Assembly: GCF_947498005.1 (NCBI RefSeq)
Contig: NZ_CANMIW010000001.1
Location: 620,001-684,000, forward strand
Direction: 5' to 3'
Length of the DNA stretch: 64,000 nt
Source: an uncultured Winogradskyella sp.
GTDB taxonomy: Bacteria; Bacteroidota; Bacteroidia; Flavobacteriales; Flavobacteriaceae
The position numbers were made by a program, and so were the translations under genes. Below are positions 9,198 through 17,600 of this stretch, in pieces. Each line of letters begins with the position of its first letter. The first letter of the stretch is position 1. The notes under the pieces are model-generated. The model was not told the origin of the DNA and ran no database searches. It saw only the letters and a program-made list of their open reading frames with translations.

Positions 9198-9374
9198 ATG
9201 AGAAATAATATACTTGGAGGACTAGTTATATTCTTTGTTGTTGTGACTTGCCTTTTGATGTTAGATGATATTTCTAGCCCAAACACGGAAAATTATTCAG
9301 TTAATAAACCTGCGGAAATTGAGCAGTCTGTTGAAAATTCATCAGAAATGGCTGTCGTTGAGAGAGAAGAGTAA
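9198..9374 (+). CDS. 58-residue single-pass membrane protein
   Basis: A small open frame not obviously related to a known family. It starts MRNNILGGLVIFFVVVTC, so residues 5-21 form one hydrophobic segment, followed by an acidic, Asn- and Ser-rich tail that ends EREE. A TAAATTTG box (exact TANNTTTG) lies at 9131-9138. Its last 33 nt overlap the 3' end of dxs on the other strand. The membrane segment, the acidic tail and the promoter box support a real gene, but codon evidence is limited by its size. Confidence 0.5.
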   Translation: MRNNILGGLVIFFVVVTCLLMLDDISSPNTENYSVNKPAEIEQSVENSSEMAVVEREE

Positions 9375-11135
9375 TTGTTCTATTTCTTTTTTTAATGATA
9401 CTACATCTAAGTGCTGAAGTTTATTTAATTGCTCTGTTGTACCATGTTCTACAAATTGATCTTCAATACCTAGGGTCACTATTTTTTGACTATAATTATT
9501 GGCATTAGCAAAAGCTAAAATAGAACTGCCAAATCCGCCAATGATTGTACCATCTTCAACCGTAATAATAGCATCATAATGCTGAAAAACATTATGTAAT
9601 AATGTTTGGTCTAAGGGTTTTATAAACTGCATATCATAATGCCCTACGTTATGTTCTGTATCTATTTCTTTTATAGCATTTTCTATACTATGCGCAATAG
9701 TGCCAACGGAAAGTACCGCAACACTTTCTCCTTCGCTTAAACAAACACCTTTACCAATTTCAATTTTTTCAAAAGGTCTTTTCCAATCTATTAAATGACC
9801 TCGACCTCTTGGATATCTTATGGCGATTGGGAAATCAATACCTAATTGAACTGTATACATTATATGTCTTAATGCAATAGCATTTCTTGGTGCAAAAATC
9901 ACTAAGTTAGGGATACAATTTAAATAGGCTAAATCAAAAACGCCATGATGTGTTGCTCCATCTTCGCCAACCAATCCAGCTCTGTCTAGACAAAAAATTA
10001 CAGGTAATTTCTGCAAAGCCACGTCATGTATCACTTGGTCATAAGCACGCTGTAAAAAAGTAGAATATATGTTACAAAAAGGAATGAGTCCTTGTGTTGC
10101 CATACCAGCCGCTAAAGTAACGGCGTGTTGTTCTGCTATACCAACATCAAAAGCACGATTAGGAATGGTTTCCATCATATATTTTAATGAACTTCCGGTT
10201 GGCATTGCAGGCGTAATACCTACAATTTTTTCATTCTTTAAAGCTAATTCTACAATGGTTTGCCCAAAAACATCTTGATATTTTGGAGCGTCTTGATCTG
10301 AGTTGTTTTTTACAACTAACTCACCTGTTTTCGCATCAAATTTTCCAGGTGCATGATATTTTACCTGGTTTTCTTCAGCTTGTCTTAGGCCTTTACCTTT
10401 CGTTGTAATGATGTGTAAAAACTTAGGACCTTTAATCGTTTTAAGTCTCTTTAGTTCTGAAATCAAAGTTGATAAATCATGACCGTCAATGGGACCAGAG
10501 TAATTGAAATTTAGAGCTTCAAAAATATTATCTTGTTTCTCAGTCCCTTTTTTTACGTTGGTTAAATATTGTTTTAAGGCACCAACGCTTGGATCAATTC
10601 CAATAGCATTATCATTTAAAATGACTAAAAGATTAGCATTGGTAACTCCAGCATGATTTAAACCTTCAAAAGCCATTCCGCTTGCAATTGATGCATCTCC
10701 AATCACTGCGATATGGTGTTTGTCTTCGCCATTTAATTGCGAAGCAATTGCCATACCTAAGGCTGCAGAAATTGAGGTAGACGAGTGACCAACACCAAAG
10801 GAATCGTATTCACTCTCGCCACGTTTTGGAAATCCACTGATACCATTAAGTTGTCTGTTAGTGTCAAAAATTTCTTTTCGTCCAGTGAGTATTTTGTGAC
10901 CATACGCTTGGTGGCCAACATCCCAAATTAATTCGTCATTTGGTGTATTAAAAACGTAATGTAAAGCAATAGTTAGTTCTACAACGCCTAGACTTGCCCC
11001 TAAATGACCTTCCTTTGTTGCAACGATATCAATAATAAAGTCCCGTAACTCTTTCGCAAGATGAGGTAAGTCTTCTTGATTAAGAAGACGTAAATCATTA
11101 GGTAAATTAATTTGTTTTAAAAACGACGTTTTCAC
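9342..11135 (-). CDS. dxs: 1-deoxy-D-xylulose-5-phosphate synthase
   Basis: Condenses pyruvate and glyceraldehyde-3-phosphate to DXP, the first step of the MEP isoprenoid pathway; thiamine diphosphate-dependent, cytosolic. At 597 residues it is near the usual length. Visible motifs: EGHLGASLGVVELTIALHY near the N-terminus, the ThDP motif GDASIASGMAFEGLNHAG...NDN (about residues 146-175, with GDA where E. coli has GDG), the catalytic Glu in DVGIAEQHAVTLAAGMA, and the C-terminal transketolase domain (TVEDGTIIGGFGSSI). It follows the TonB-domain gene by 22 nt and may be co-transcribed with it. Its product feeds the polyprenyl synthase at 24429. Confidence 0.95.
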   Translation of the reverse strand: MKTSFLKQINLPNDLRLLNQEDLPHLAKELRDFIIDIVATKEGHLGASLGVVELTIALHYVFNTPNDELIWDVGHQAYGHKILTGRKEIFDTNRQLNGISGFPKRGESEYDSFGVGHSSTSISAALGMAIASQLNGEDKHHIAVIGDASIASGMAFEGLNHAGVTNANLLVILNDNAIGIDPSVGALKQYLTNVKKGTEKQDNIFEALNFNYSGPIDGHDLSTLISELKRLKTIKGPKFLHIITTKGKGLRQAEENQVKYHAPGKFDAKTGELVVKNNSDQDAPKYQDVFGQTIVELALKNEKIVGITPAMPTGSSLKYMMETIPNRAFDVGIAEQHAVTLAAGMATQGLIPFCNIYSTFLQRAYDQVIHDVALQKLPVIFCLDRAGLVGEDGATHHGVFDLAYLNCIPNLVIFAPRNAIALRHIMYTVQLGIDFPIAIRYPRGRGHLIDWKRPFEKIEIGKGVCLSEGESVAVLSVGTIAHSIENAIKEIDTEHNVGHYDMQFIKPLDQTLLHNVFQHYDAIITVEDGTIIGGFGSSILAFANANNYSQKIVTLGIEDQFVEHGTTEQLNKLQHLDVVSLKKEIEQLLFSLNDSHF

Positions 11136-11157
11136 ATTGTAAAAATACGAGATTTTA

Positions 11158-12093
11158 TTAGTCTTCGACTATAAATACAATTGGTAAAGAATAAACAACG
11201 CCAATGTTTTTTCCGCTTTGTTTGCCTGGAATAAATTGTGGTAATAGTTTAATGACACGCTTTGCCTCATTTTCTAATTCTAGATGTGTAGCTCTTGCCT
11301 TTATATTGGTAACGAGCCCATTGTCATCGATTTTAAATTGCACTATTATTCTTTGTTTACCTTTTAAATTTAGTTGCTTACCAATAGCTTTATTAAAATT
11401 ATCAATAATGATCTCTTTAATTTTATTAGTCATGTATGTCTTCTTTTCAGAATTTGAAAGATTATTGGGTGTGCCTTTAAATTCTGGTGGCTGCTCTACA
11501 ACTATATAGCCAACAACAATTTCATCATCTATGATTTCTTCAGTGTTTTCGACATTATTTAATTCTACAGGTTCGTTTTCTGAAGACTTTTCAATAACCA
11601 CAACGCCTGTTAGTATAGGAATAGGTGGTTTGTGTTTTTTAGAAGGTGTTTGTTTGTAATTATCGATAAGAGGTTTAACCGTATCTGTTTCAAGTTTACA
11701 ATCTGTTTCAGGTTTTGTTTTTAATGAATCTACAACTTCAACAACATCAATCTTTTTAGTGTTTCCGTTTTGGTCAGAACAATTGAATAATGTCGTTCCC
11801 ATAGCAATGAGTAATACTAAAAGAAATAACTTATGAAAACTGGTTTCTTGTTCAATTAATTGCTGAGGAATTTTAATTCTTATTTCTTCGAGTTGAGAAA
11901 TTTTAAATCGGCCACATATATTCTTTTTGCTATTGAGTGCTAAATATTTTTTTACATGTTCTTCAGGCATAGTAGTAAAATCAATGACCGTTTTTGAACA
12001 CGATTGGCAAAACCGACCTTTTTCATTAGATGTCATTTTAGCCCAATCTTCATGGCATGGTTTTGGAATAGAAATAGAATAGTTAGATTTCAT
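11158..12093 (-). CDS. membrane protein with N-terminal Cys motifs and C-terminal TonB domain
   Basis: A 311-residue protein with three parts. The N-terminal 60 residues carry a Cys-rich pattern seen in several Bacteroidota envelope proteins (PCHEDW, GRFCQSCSKTVIDFT, NICGRF). One membrane segment follows (about residues 90-105, FLLVLLIAMGTTLFNCS). The periplasmic part has a variable Glu- and Pro-rich linker and ends with a TonB C-terminal fold (RIIVQFKIDDNGLVTNIKA..., IPGKQSGKNIGVVYSLPIVF). It could contact a TonB-dependent receptor plug, but the N-terminal domain suggests a specialised role. It is probably first in an operon with dxs. Confidence 0.7.
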   Translation of the reverse strand: MKSNYSISIPKPCHEDWAKMTSNEKGRFCQSCSKTVIDFTTMPEEHVKKYLALNSKKNICGRFKISQLEEIRIKIPQQLIEQETSFHKLFLLVLLIAMGTTLFNCSDQNGNTKKIDVVEVVDSLKTKPETDCKLETDTVKPLIDNYKQTPSKKHKPPIPILTGVVVIEKSSENEPVELNNVENTEEIIDDEIVVGYIVVEQPPEFKGTPNNLSNSEKKTYMTNKIKEIIIDNFNKAIGKQLNLKGKQRIIVQFKIDDNGLVTNIKARATHLELENEAKRVIKLLPQFIPGKQSGKNIGVVYSLPIVFIVED

Positions 12094-12126
12094 AATTGAT
12101 GGCTTTGTTTGATAGCATCAAATTTC

Positions 12127-12153
12127 TTGCCGCGATTAATCATTATAATTTTG
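12127..12153 (+). promoter_or_regulatory. tadA promoter
   Basis: TTG at 12127-12129 and TAATTTTG at 12146-12153 (exact TANNTTTG) with a 16-nt spacer, 19 nt before the tadA start codon. Confidence 0.5.
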
Positions 12154-12172
12154 AAATTGTATTTTTACAACT

Positions 12173-12622
12173 ATGATAAATCCTTATGACGATACCTACT
12201 TTATGAAAAAAGCGCTTCAGGAAGCTGAAATTGCTTTTGAAAAAGGGGAAATTCCGGTTGGCGCAGTAATTGTAGTAGAAAATAGAATCATAGCAAGAAC
12301 GCATAATTTAACGGAGTTATTAAATGATGTTACGGCTCACGCAGAAATGCAGGCTATTACATCTGCAGCGAACTTTTTGGGAGGAAAATATCTAAACAAA
12401 TGTACGCTGTATGTTACTTTAGAGCCATGTCAGATGTGTGCAGGAGCATTGTATTGGAGCCAAATTTCTAAAATAGTGTTTGGAGCTTCAGATACACAAA
12501 GAGGATACAAAATAATGGGTACAACATTACATCCCAAAACAGAAGTAGTTAGTGGTGTTTTGGCAGAAGAGGCATCAGCTTTAATGAAACGTTTTTTTAT
12601 AGAAAAACGGAATTTGAATTAA
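12173..12622 (+). CDS. tadA: tRNA(adenine-34) deaminase
   Basis: Converts A34 of a tRNA anticodon to inosine (normally tRNA-Arg ACG). The 149-residue length fits. Zinc and catalytic residues are visible: HAEMQAI (His ligand and proton-shuttle Glu) and PCQMCAGAL (two Cys ligands). The frame begins with the typical MKKALQEAEIAFEKGEIPVGAV at residue 11. It has its own promoter and is followed 17 nt later by a small lipoprotein gene on the same strand. Confidence 0.95.
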   Translation: MINPYDDTYFMKKALQEAEIAFEKGEIPVGAVIVVENRIIARTHNLTELLNDVTAHAEMQAITSAANFLGGKYLNKCTLYVTLEPCQMCAGALYWSQISKIVFGASDTQRGYKIMGTTLHPKTEVVSGVLAEEASALMKRFFIEKRNLN

Positions 12623-12639
12623 TTTAAAATATATTAATC

Positions 12640-13101
12640 ATGAAAATAAAGACTTTAATATTACTAGCCTTAATAGTTACTTTTGGATGTAAATGCAATA
12701 AAACCAGTACCGAAATGGTAAACAAACAAGTTGAAGCGACTCTAATATCTAAGGGAAATCTTTACGGTTCAGGATCTGAGGGTCTTGAAAAGCAAAATTT
12801 AGTTATTACTAATGAAAACGATTGGACCCAATTATTAAATCAAATAGATTCCGTAAATAAAGTATCGTCTGGTTTTAGTGAAACTAAGATTGATTTTTCA
12901 AAATATGATGTTATTGCCGTTTTTGAAAGCGTAAAAGGTAGTGGAGGACACAAAATTGATGTTGCAGTCTCAACAACTTCAGATAATAAATTGATTCAAG
13001 TGAAGCATAGTGCTCCAATAGGAAATGCAACTAGTGTAATGACACAGCCTTACTATATAGCAAAGATTTTGAAATCAAAATTACCAATAGTTTTTGAGTA
13101 G
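12640..13101 (+). CDS. small lipoprotein resembling the PrcB protease-complex subunit
   Basis: A 153-residue protein with a lipoprotein signal (LIVTFGCKCNK, acylated Cys at about 17). The mature part matches the PrcB C-terminal pattern: a strand with VIAVFESVKGSGGHKIDV (the conserved VF...G..GG.xI core) and, near the end, APIGNATSVMTQPYYIAKI. In spirochaetes PrcB-like domains associate with a subtilisin-type protease, but no protease gene is near here, so only the fold can be proposed. It probably shares the tadA transcript. Confidence 0.6.
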   Translation: MKIKTLILLALIVTFGCKCNKTSTEMVNKQVEATLISKGNLYGSGSEGLEKQNLVITNENDWTQLLNQIDSVNKVSSGFSETKIDFSKYDVIAVFESVKGSGGHKIDVAVSTTSDNKLIQVKHSAPIGNATSVMTQPYYIAKILKSKLPIVFE

Positions 13102-13170
13102 AAGGCTCAATTAATTAGGAATAAAGGTGGTGTAATTGGTTAACAATTAGTTTTTTAGTTCGCAATAGGG

Positions 13171-13202
13171 CAAAAAAAACGCCCAACCATAGGTTGAGCG
13201 TT
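13171..13202 (-). terminator. terminator after cold-shock gene
   Basis: On the minus strand an 11-bp stem with one mismatch (13178-13188 with 13192-13202) and 3-nt loop is followed by eight Ts. It ends the cspA transcript. Confidence 0.8.
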
Positions 13203-13222
13203 GAAACTAATAAGATATATAC

Positions 13223-13414
13223 TTATAGTACCTGCACGTTTGCAGCTACCATTCCTTTTCTTCCTTCTTCTTCATCGTACTCTACGTTGTCACCTTCACG
13301 TAATTCTACGCCATTAAGGTTTGATACGTGTACAAAGATGTCTTTTCCTGTTTCTTCGTTGGTAATGAATCCAAATCCTTTTGAATCATTAAAAAATTTA
13401 ACTGTTCCAGTCAT
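13223..13414 (-). CDS. cold-shock domain protein (CspA family)
   Basis: A 63-residue single cold-shock domain that binds single-stranded nucleic acid and acts as an RNA chaperone. RNP1 (KGFGFI, residues 12-17) and RNP2 (DIFVHVS, about 25-31) are intact, and the protein starts with the standard [17 protein letters not shown]. It is a single-gene unit with a TATCTTTG box upstream (13448-13441) and a T-run terminator downstream. Confidence 0.95.
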   Translation of the reverse strand: MTGTVKFFNDSKGFGFITNEETGKDIFVHVSNLNGVELREGDNVEYDEEEGRKGMVAANVQVL

Positions 13415-13440
13415 TATATAATATTATAAAAATTAAAGTG

Positions 13441-13448
13441 CAAAGATA
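13441..13448 (-). promoter_or_regulatory. -7 promoter box of the cold-shock gene
   Basis: The minus strand reads TATCTTTG, an exact TANNTTTG, 26 nt before the start codon. No -33 TTG at the usual spacing. Confidence 0.4.
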
Positions 13449-13604
13449 CTATAAAAATAAACGCTAATGTTAAGAAATCGTTTTATTTTGAGATTTAGCT
13501 TCAATATTGAGAGTCAATGAGTTAAGTTGATTTTTAAAAAGCTTTGTTAAGTCCTATTATTAAAGGATTTCAAGTGTATTTGTGATTTGTAGGAAATTTG
13601 CGAA

Positions 13605-13850
13605 TTATTTTCTCAAATCACGTTGGTTTTCACGCATTTTGTCAAGATTCTCCTTCGTTAGCATATAATCTTTAACATCTTTGTCTTTCCATCTGTAATA
13701 TGAAAACAATGGAAAAACAACAAAAAACAAGCCGAGAACACCAAATCCTATAAGTTTCTGTTTGTAGTCTACTTCTAAAATTAAACCACAGATAATACTG
13801 GCAAATGAAACTAGAAATGCAATAAATGCTATAATCTTAATAGGCTTCAT
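13605..13850 (-). CDS. small two-helix membrane protein, function unknown
   Basis: An 81-residue protein not recognised. Residues 7-24 (IAFIAFLVSFASIICGLI) and 32-50 (KLIGFGVLGLFFVVFPLF) are membrane segments, followed by a charged cytosolic tail (YRWKDKDVKDYMLTKENL...). It lies 33 nt downstream of the CLC channel gene on the same strand and could be co-transcribed with it. A structural or assembly role beside the channel is only a guess. Confidence 0.6.
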   Translation of the reverse strand: MKPIKIIAFIAFLVSFASIICGLILEVDYKQKLIGFGVLGLFFVVFPLFSYYRWKDKDVKDYMLTKENLDKMRENQRDLRK

Positions 13851-13883
13851 TGAGATAATTTTATCATGGATTTTTAAATAAAT

Positions 13884-15662
13884 CTAAGATGTAAAGTTAA
13901 TTAATTCGGTTCTATAAGCCGTTAGTAATTTTGATTTAGACACAAATCCATAATATTTATTGTTTTTTATAACAGGTAAATTCCATGCATTAGAATCTTG
14001 AAATTTTTTCATCACTGTTTGCATGGAATCTTTTTCATAAATAATATATTCTGGTGCTTGATGCATAAAAGTTTCTACAGTTGTAGATCGATAAAGTGAT
14101 TGATCAAACATCACAGAACGAATATCATCTAATAAAATAATACCAACAAACATGCCTTTAGAATCTGTAACAGGAAATAGATTTCTACTAGATTTTGAAA
14201 CGCCTTCTTTTAACATATCTCCTAAGCTCATTTCGGGATGTAGAGCTATAAAATCTTGCTCTATTACAGAGTCGAGTTTCATCAAGGTTAAGACGCTTTG
14301 ATCTTTATCTTGTGTTAATAGGGCTCCTTTCTCCAACAATTCTTTAGTGTAAATGGTGTGATCTAAACCATTTTTATTAATTATAAATGACATGGAAGCC
14401 GTAATCATTAATGGTACAAATAATTCATAACCACCAGTAATTTCAGCAATTAAGAAAATAGCTGTTAATGGCGCATGAAGCACACCTGCAATAAGACCAG
14501 CCATACCAATTAAGGTAAAATTAGCTTCGGATACTGAAAAGTTCAGTCCGCAATTATTTATCACTTTGGCCACAACATTACCTAGAGCACTTCCCATTAC
14601 TAAAGTCGGAATAATTATTCCACCAGTTCCACCTGCAGCAAAAGTAGTAGTCATGGCAATAGCTTTAAATAATGTTATACCAAAAAGTAAGGCTATTACA
14701 ATCCAAATATTATCTAAGTGTTCATCAAATGGAGTGTTTCCTAAGGCTTTAATATCGTTTCCTAACATTAAATCATTAATAAAACTAAAACCTTCACCGT
14801 AGAGTGGTGGAATAAAAAAGAGCATCACACCAATGGCTAAACCACCAATTATAAATTTATGCTGAGCTGATTTAAAACGATTGAAAAACCCAGTAATAGC
14901 AAAATATATTTTTGAAAAATAGATGGAAGCCACGCCAGTACCAATACCCAATAGAACATAGAATAAGGTGTCTTTAATCATGAATTTTTCTGAAACTGTA
15001 AAGTTGAAAAGTACACTGTCTCCTAAAAAAAAGTAAGAGGTAATAACCGAAGATACAGAAGCAATTAACAGCGGAAGTAAAGAAGCGAACGTTAGGTCTA
15101 AGCTAAAGACTTCGATAGCAAAAATAATGGCGGCAATTGGCGATTTAAATATAGACGCAATAGCTCCTGCAGCAGCACAGGCAATTAAAAGACTTCGTTT
15201 TTTTCTGTCGATATGAAGTGGTTGACCTAAATTAGAACTTATAGCTGAAGCTGAAGCAATCGCAGGTCCTAGTAAACCGACCGAACCTCCAAAACCAACG
15301 GTCAATGGAGCCGTAATTAAAGGTAAATAAATGTTCTTTTTATCAATAATACCTCCTCGTTTTGATAACGAATAAAGTATTGAGGGTATAGCATGTCCAC
15401 TTGGTTTTTTTGAGACATATTTCACAAATAAGTAAACCAACAACAACCCAATAACAGGCAAAATAAAATAAAGCTGATTATTTGAAAAGTAAATTCCTTT
15501 TTCTAAAAAAGCTTCTATAGCAAAAGTGACATTTTTAATGGTTACGGAAACAATACCAGCTAACAATCCAATAATTAGACTTAACAGAAATATAAAGTTC
15601 TTTTCAGAGACATATTTATATCTCAATAGCAATAAACGTTTATATAGTTTTGTTTTTGGCAT
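13884..15662 (-). CDS. CLC-family chloride channel with C-terminal CBS pair, lacking both transport glutamates
   Basis: A 592-residue membrane protein: CLC core (about residues 25-435) and two CBS domains (about 455-592) that may bind adenine nucleotides. Helix-end motifs are present: SGHAIP (selectivity-filter Ser loop), GFGGSVGLLGP (residues 123-133) and GGTGGIIIPTLVMGSALGN. The external gating glutamate of the usual GLEGP/GREGP motif is replaced by Leu131, and the internal proton glutamate of exchangers (FIIEEM) is Val185 here (FAIEVF, as in channel-type CLCs). By known CLC biochemistry this predicts anion conduction without proton coupling or normal gating. It follows aspS but is separated by a terminator. 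Confidence 0.85.
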   Translation of the reverse strand: MPKTKLYKRLLLLRYKYVSEKNFIFLLSLIIGLLAGIVSVTIKNVTFAIEAFLEKGIYFSNNQLYFILPVIGLLLVYLFVKYVSKKPSGHAIPSILYSLSKRGGIIDKKNIYLPLITAPLTVGFGGSVGLLGPAIASASAISSNLGQPLHIDRKKRSLLIACAAAGAIASIFKSPIAAIIFAIEVFSLDLTFASLLPLLIASVSSVITSYFFLGDSVLFNFTVSEKFMIKDTLFYVLLGIGTGVASIYFSKIYFAITGFFNRFKSAQHKFIIGGLAIGVMLFFIPPLYGEGFSFINDLMLGNDIKALGNTPFDEHLDNIWIVIALLFGITLFKAIAMTTTFAAGGTGGIIIPTLVMGSALGNVVAKVINNCGLNFSVSEANFTLIGMAGLIAGVLHAPLTAIFLIAEITGGYELFVPLMITASMSFIINKNGLDHTIYTKELLEKGALLTQDKDQSVLTLMKLDSVIEQDFIALHPEMSLGDMLKEGVSKSSRNLFPVTDSKGMFVGIILLDDIRSVMFDQSLYRSTTVETFMHQAPEYIIYEKDSMQTVMKKFQDSNAWNLPVIKNNKYYGFVSKSKLLTAYRTELINFTS

Positions 15663-15676
15663 TACTTAAATCTACT

Positions 15677-15703
15677 AAAAAATCCTGCAAAAAGCAGGAT
15701 TTT
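15677..15703 (-). terminator. aspS terminator
   Basis: Perfect 10-bp stem (15679-15688 with 15694-15703), 5-nt loop, followed by Ts on the minus strand. It lies between aspS and the CLC gene. Confidence 0.8.
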
Positions 15704-15709
15704 AATTGT

Positions 15710-17464
15710 TTAAGATTTTAAATTAAGTTTCAAACTCAATTCTTCAAGTTGTTCATCATCAATTGGTGCAGGTGCATCAATCATCACATCTCGTCCCGAA
15801 TTGTTTTTAGGGAATGCAATAAAATCTCGTATGGTTTCTTGGCCTCCTAAAATGGCAACCAATCTGTCTAAACCAAAAGCTAAACCTCCATGTGGTGGTG
15901 CGCCATACTCGAAAGCATCCATTAAGAAACCAAACTGTGCTCTAGCATCTTCATCAGAAAACCCTAAGTGTTTTAGCATGATGGCTTGAGTAGCTTTGTC
16001 ATGAATTCTTATAGATCCACCTCCAATTTCATTTCCATTCAATACTAAATCGTAAGCATTAGCTTTTACATCACCAGGATTGGTATCTAACAATTCTATT
16101 TGTCCTGGTTTTGGCGATGTAAACGGATGATGCATGGCATGGTAATGGCCAGTTTCTTCATCTAACTCTAATAATGGGAAATCTATAACCCAAAGAGGTG
16201 CAAATACTTTAGGATCTCGTAAGCCTAAACGTTCTGCTAATTCCATACGTAACGCACTTAGTTGCGCTCTTACTTTATTAGTATCTCCTGATAGTACACA
16301 AACTAAATCGCCAGCTTTTGCTCCTGTTGCTTCTGCCCATTTAGCTAAATCATCTTGATCGTAGAATTTGTCTACTGAAGATTTAAATGTGCCATCGTCA
16401 TTACAACGACTATAGATCATGCCTAAAGCACCAACTTGTGGACGCTTTACCCATTTTATTATGTTGTCAATTTCTTTTCTCGTGTAACTATTTCCTCCTG
16501 GTACTGCAATACCTACAACCAATTCAGCACTATTAAAAACACCGAAATCTTTGTGTTGTGTTACCTCGTTAAGCTCGGCGAACTCCATTCCAAATCTAAT
16601 ATCTGGTTTGTCATTTCCGTATAAACGCATAGCATCGTCATAAAGCATTCGCGGGAATTTTTCAATCTCAACACCATTTACTTCTTTAAGTAAGTGACGC
16701 GTTAAACCTTCAAAGACATTTAGAATATCTTCTTGTTCTACAAAAGCCATTTCACAATCAATCTGCGTGAATTCTGGTTGTCTATCTGCACGTAAATCTT
16801 CATCTCTAAAACACTTTACAATCTGAAAGTATTTATCCATGCCACCAACCATAAGCAACTGCTTAAAAGTTTGAGGCGATTGTGGAAGTGCATAAAACTG
16901 ACCTTCGTTCATACGAGAAGGTACCACAAAATCACGAGCACCTTCTGGTGTAGATTTTATTAAATATGGTGTTTCAACTTCTATAAAACCATCTCCTGAA
17001 AGATAATTTCTAACTTCTTGAGTCACTTTTGATCTAAAGATTAAGCTTTCTTTTACAGGATTACGTCTAATGTCTAAGTAACGATATTTCATTCGTAAAT
17101 CGTCGCCACCATCAGTTTTATCTTCAATAGTAAAAGGTGGAACTAATGAACTATTAAGCACTATTAATTCTGAAACTAATAATTCAATTTCGCCTGTTGG
17201 AATATTAGGGTTTTTTGAAGCACGTTCAATCACAGTGCCTTTAACTTGTATAACAAACTCACGTCCTAATTTAGATGCTCGATCCATTAAGTCTTTAGAA
17301 CTGCGTTCTTCATCAAAATAAAGCTGAGTAATACCATAACGATCTCTAAGATCGAGATAAATCATAAACCCTTTATCTCTTATTCCTTGAACCCAACCCG
17401 AAAGTGTAACCTCTGTATTGCTGTGTGATGCTCTTAATTCACCACAATTGTGACTTCTGTACAT
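15710..17464 (-). CDS. aspS: aspartyl-tRNA synthetase
   Basis: Charges tRNA-Asp; class II synthetase. The 584-residue length is that of the bacterial type with an inserted GAD domain. Order: anticodon-binding OB fold (residues 1-110, [26 protein letters not shown]), motif 2 ([19 protein letters not shown]), GAD insert, and motif 3 ([16 protein letters not shown]). Single gene, with TAAATTTG upstream and its own terminator downstream. Confidence 0.97.
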   Translation of the reverse strand: MYRSHNCGELRASHSNTEVTLSGWVQGIRDKGFMIYLDLRDRYGITQLYFDEERSSKDLMDRASKLGREFVIQVKGTVIERASKNPNIPTGEIELLVSELIVLNSSLVPPFTIEDKTDGGDDLRMKYRYLDIRRNPVKESLIFRSKVTQEVRNYLSGDGFIEVETPYLIKSTPEGARDFVVPSRMNEGQFYALPQSPQTFKQLLMVGGMDKYFQIVKCFRDEDLRADRQPEFTQIDCEMAFVEQEDILNVFEGLTRHLLKEVNGVEIEKFPRMLYDDAMRLYGNDKPDIRFGMEFAELNEVTQHKDFGVFNSAELVVGIAVPGGNSYTRKEIDNIIKWVKRPQVGALGMIYSRCNDDGTFKSSVDKFYDQDDLAKWAEATGAKAGDLVCVLSGDTNKVRAQLSALRMELAERLGLRDPKVFAPLWVIDFPLLELDEETGHYHAMHHPFTSPKPGQIELLDTNPGDVKANAYDLVLNGNEIGGGSIRIHDKATQAIMLKHLGFSDEDARAQFGFLMDAFEYGAPPHGGLAFGLDRLVAILGGQETIRDFIAFPKNNSGRDVMIDAPAPIDDEQLEELSLKLNLKS

Positions 17465-17516
17465 AATGAAATTTTAATTTTACTCATCATTGCGAATGCA
17501 TAGATGAATGCGGTTG

Positions 17517-17524
17517 CAAATTTA
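17517..17524 (-). promoter_or_regulatory. -7 promoter box of aspS
   Basis: TAAATTTG on the minus strand, exact TANNTTTG, about 50 nt before the aspS start codon and just after the terminator of the efflux operon. Confidence 0.4.
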
Positions 17525-17545
17525 AGGAAGTTAAATGAGTATAAA

Positions 17546-17579
17546 ATAAAAAGCCTCAACAATTGTTGAGGCTTTTTGT
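17546..17579 (-). terminator. terminator of the RND efflux operon
   Basis: Perfect palindromic stem (17548-17577) with flanking T- and A-runs, so it can act in both directions. On the minus strand it closes the tetR-tolC-adaptor-RND transcript. Confidence 0.85.
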
Positions 17580-17600
17580 CTAATTTATCTATAGTTTGTT

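Noticed and set aside
11136..12172. Thiamine riboswitch for dxs
   Set aside because: No TPP-riboswitch core was found upstream of dxs or of the preceding gene.
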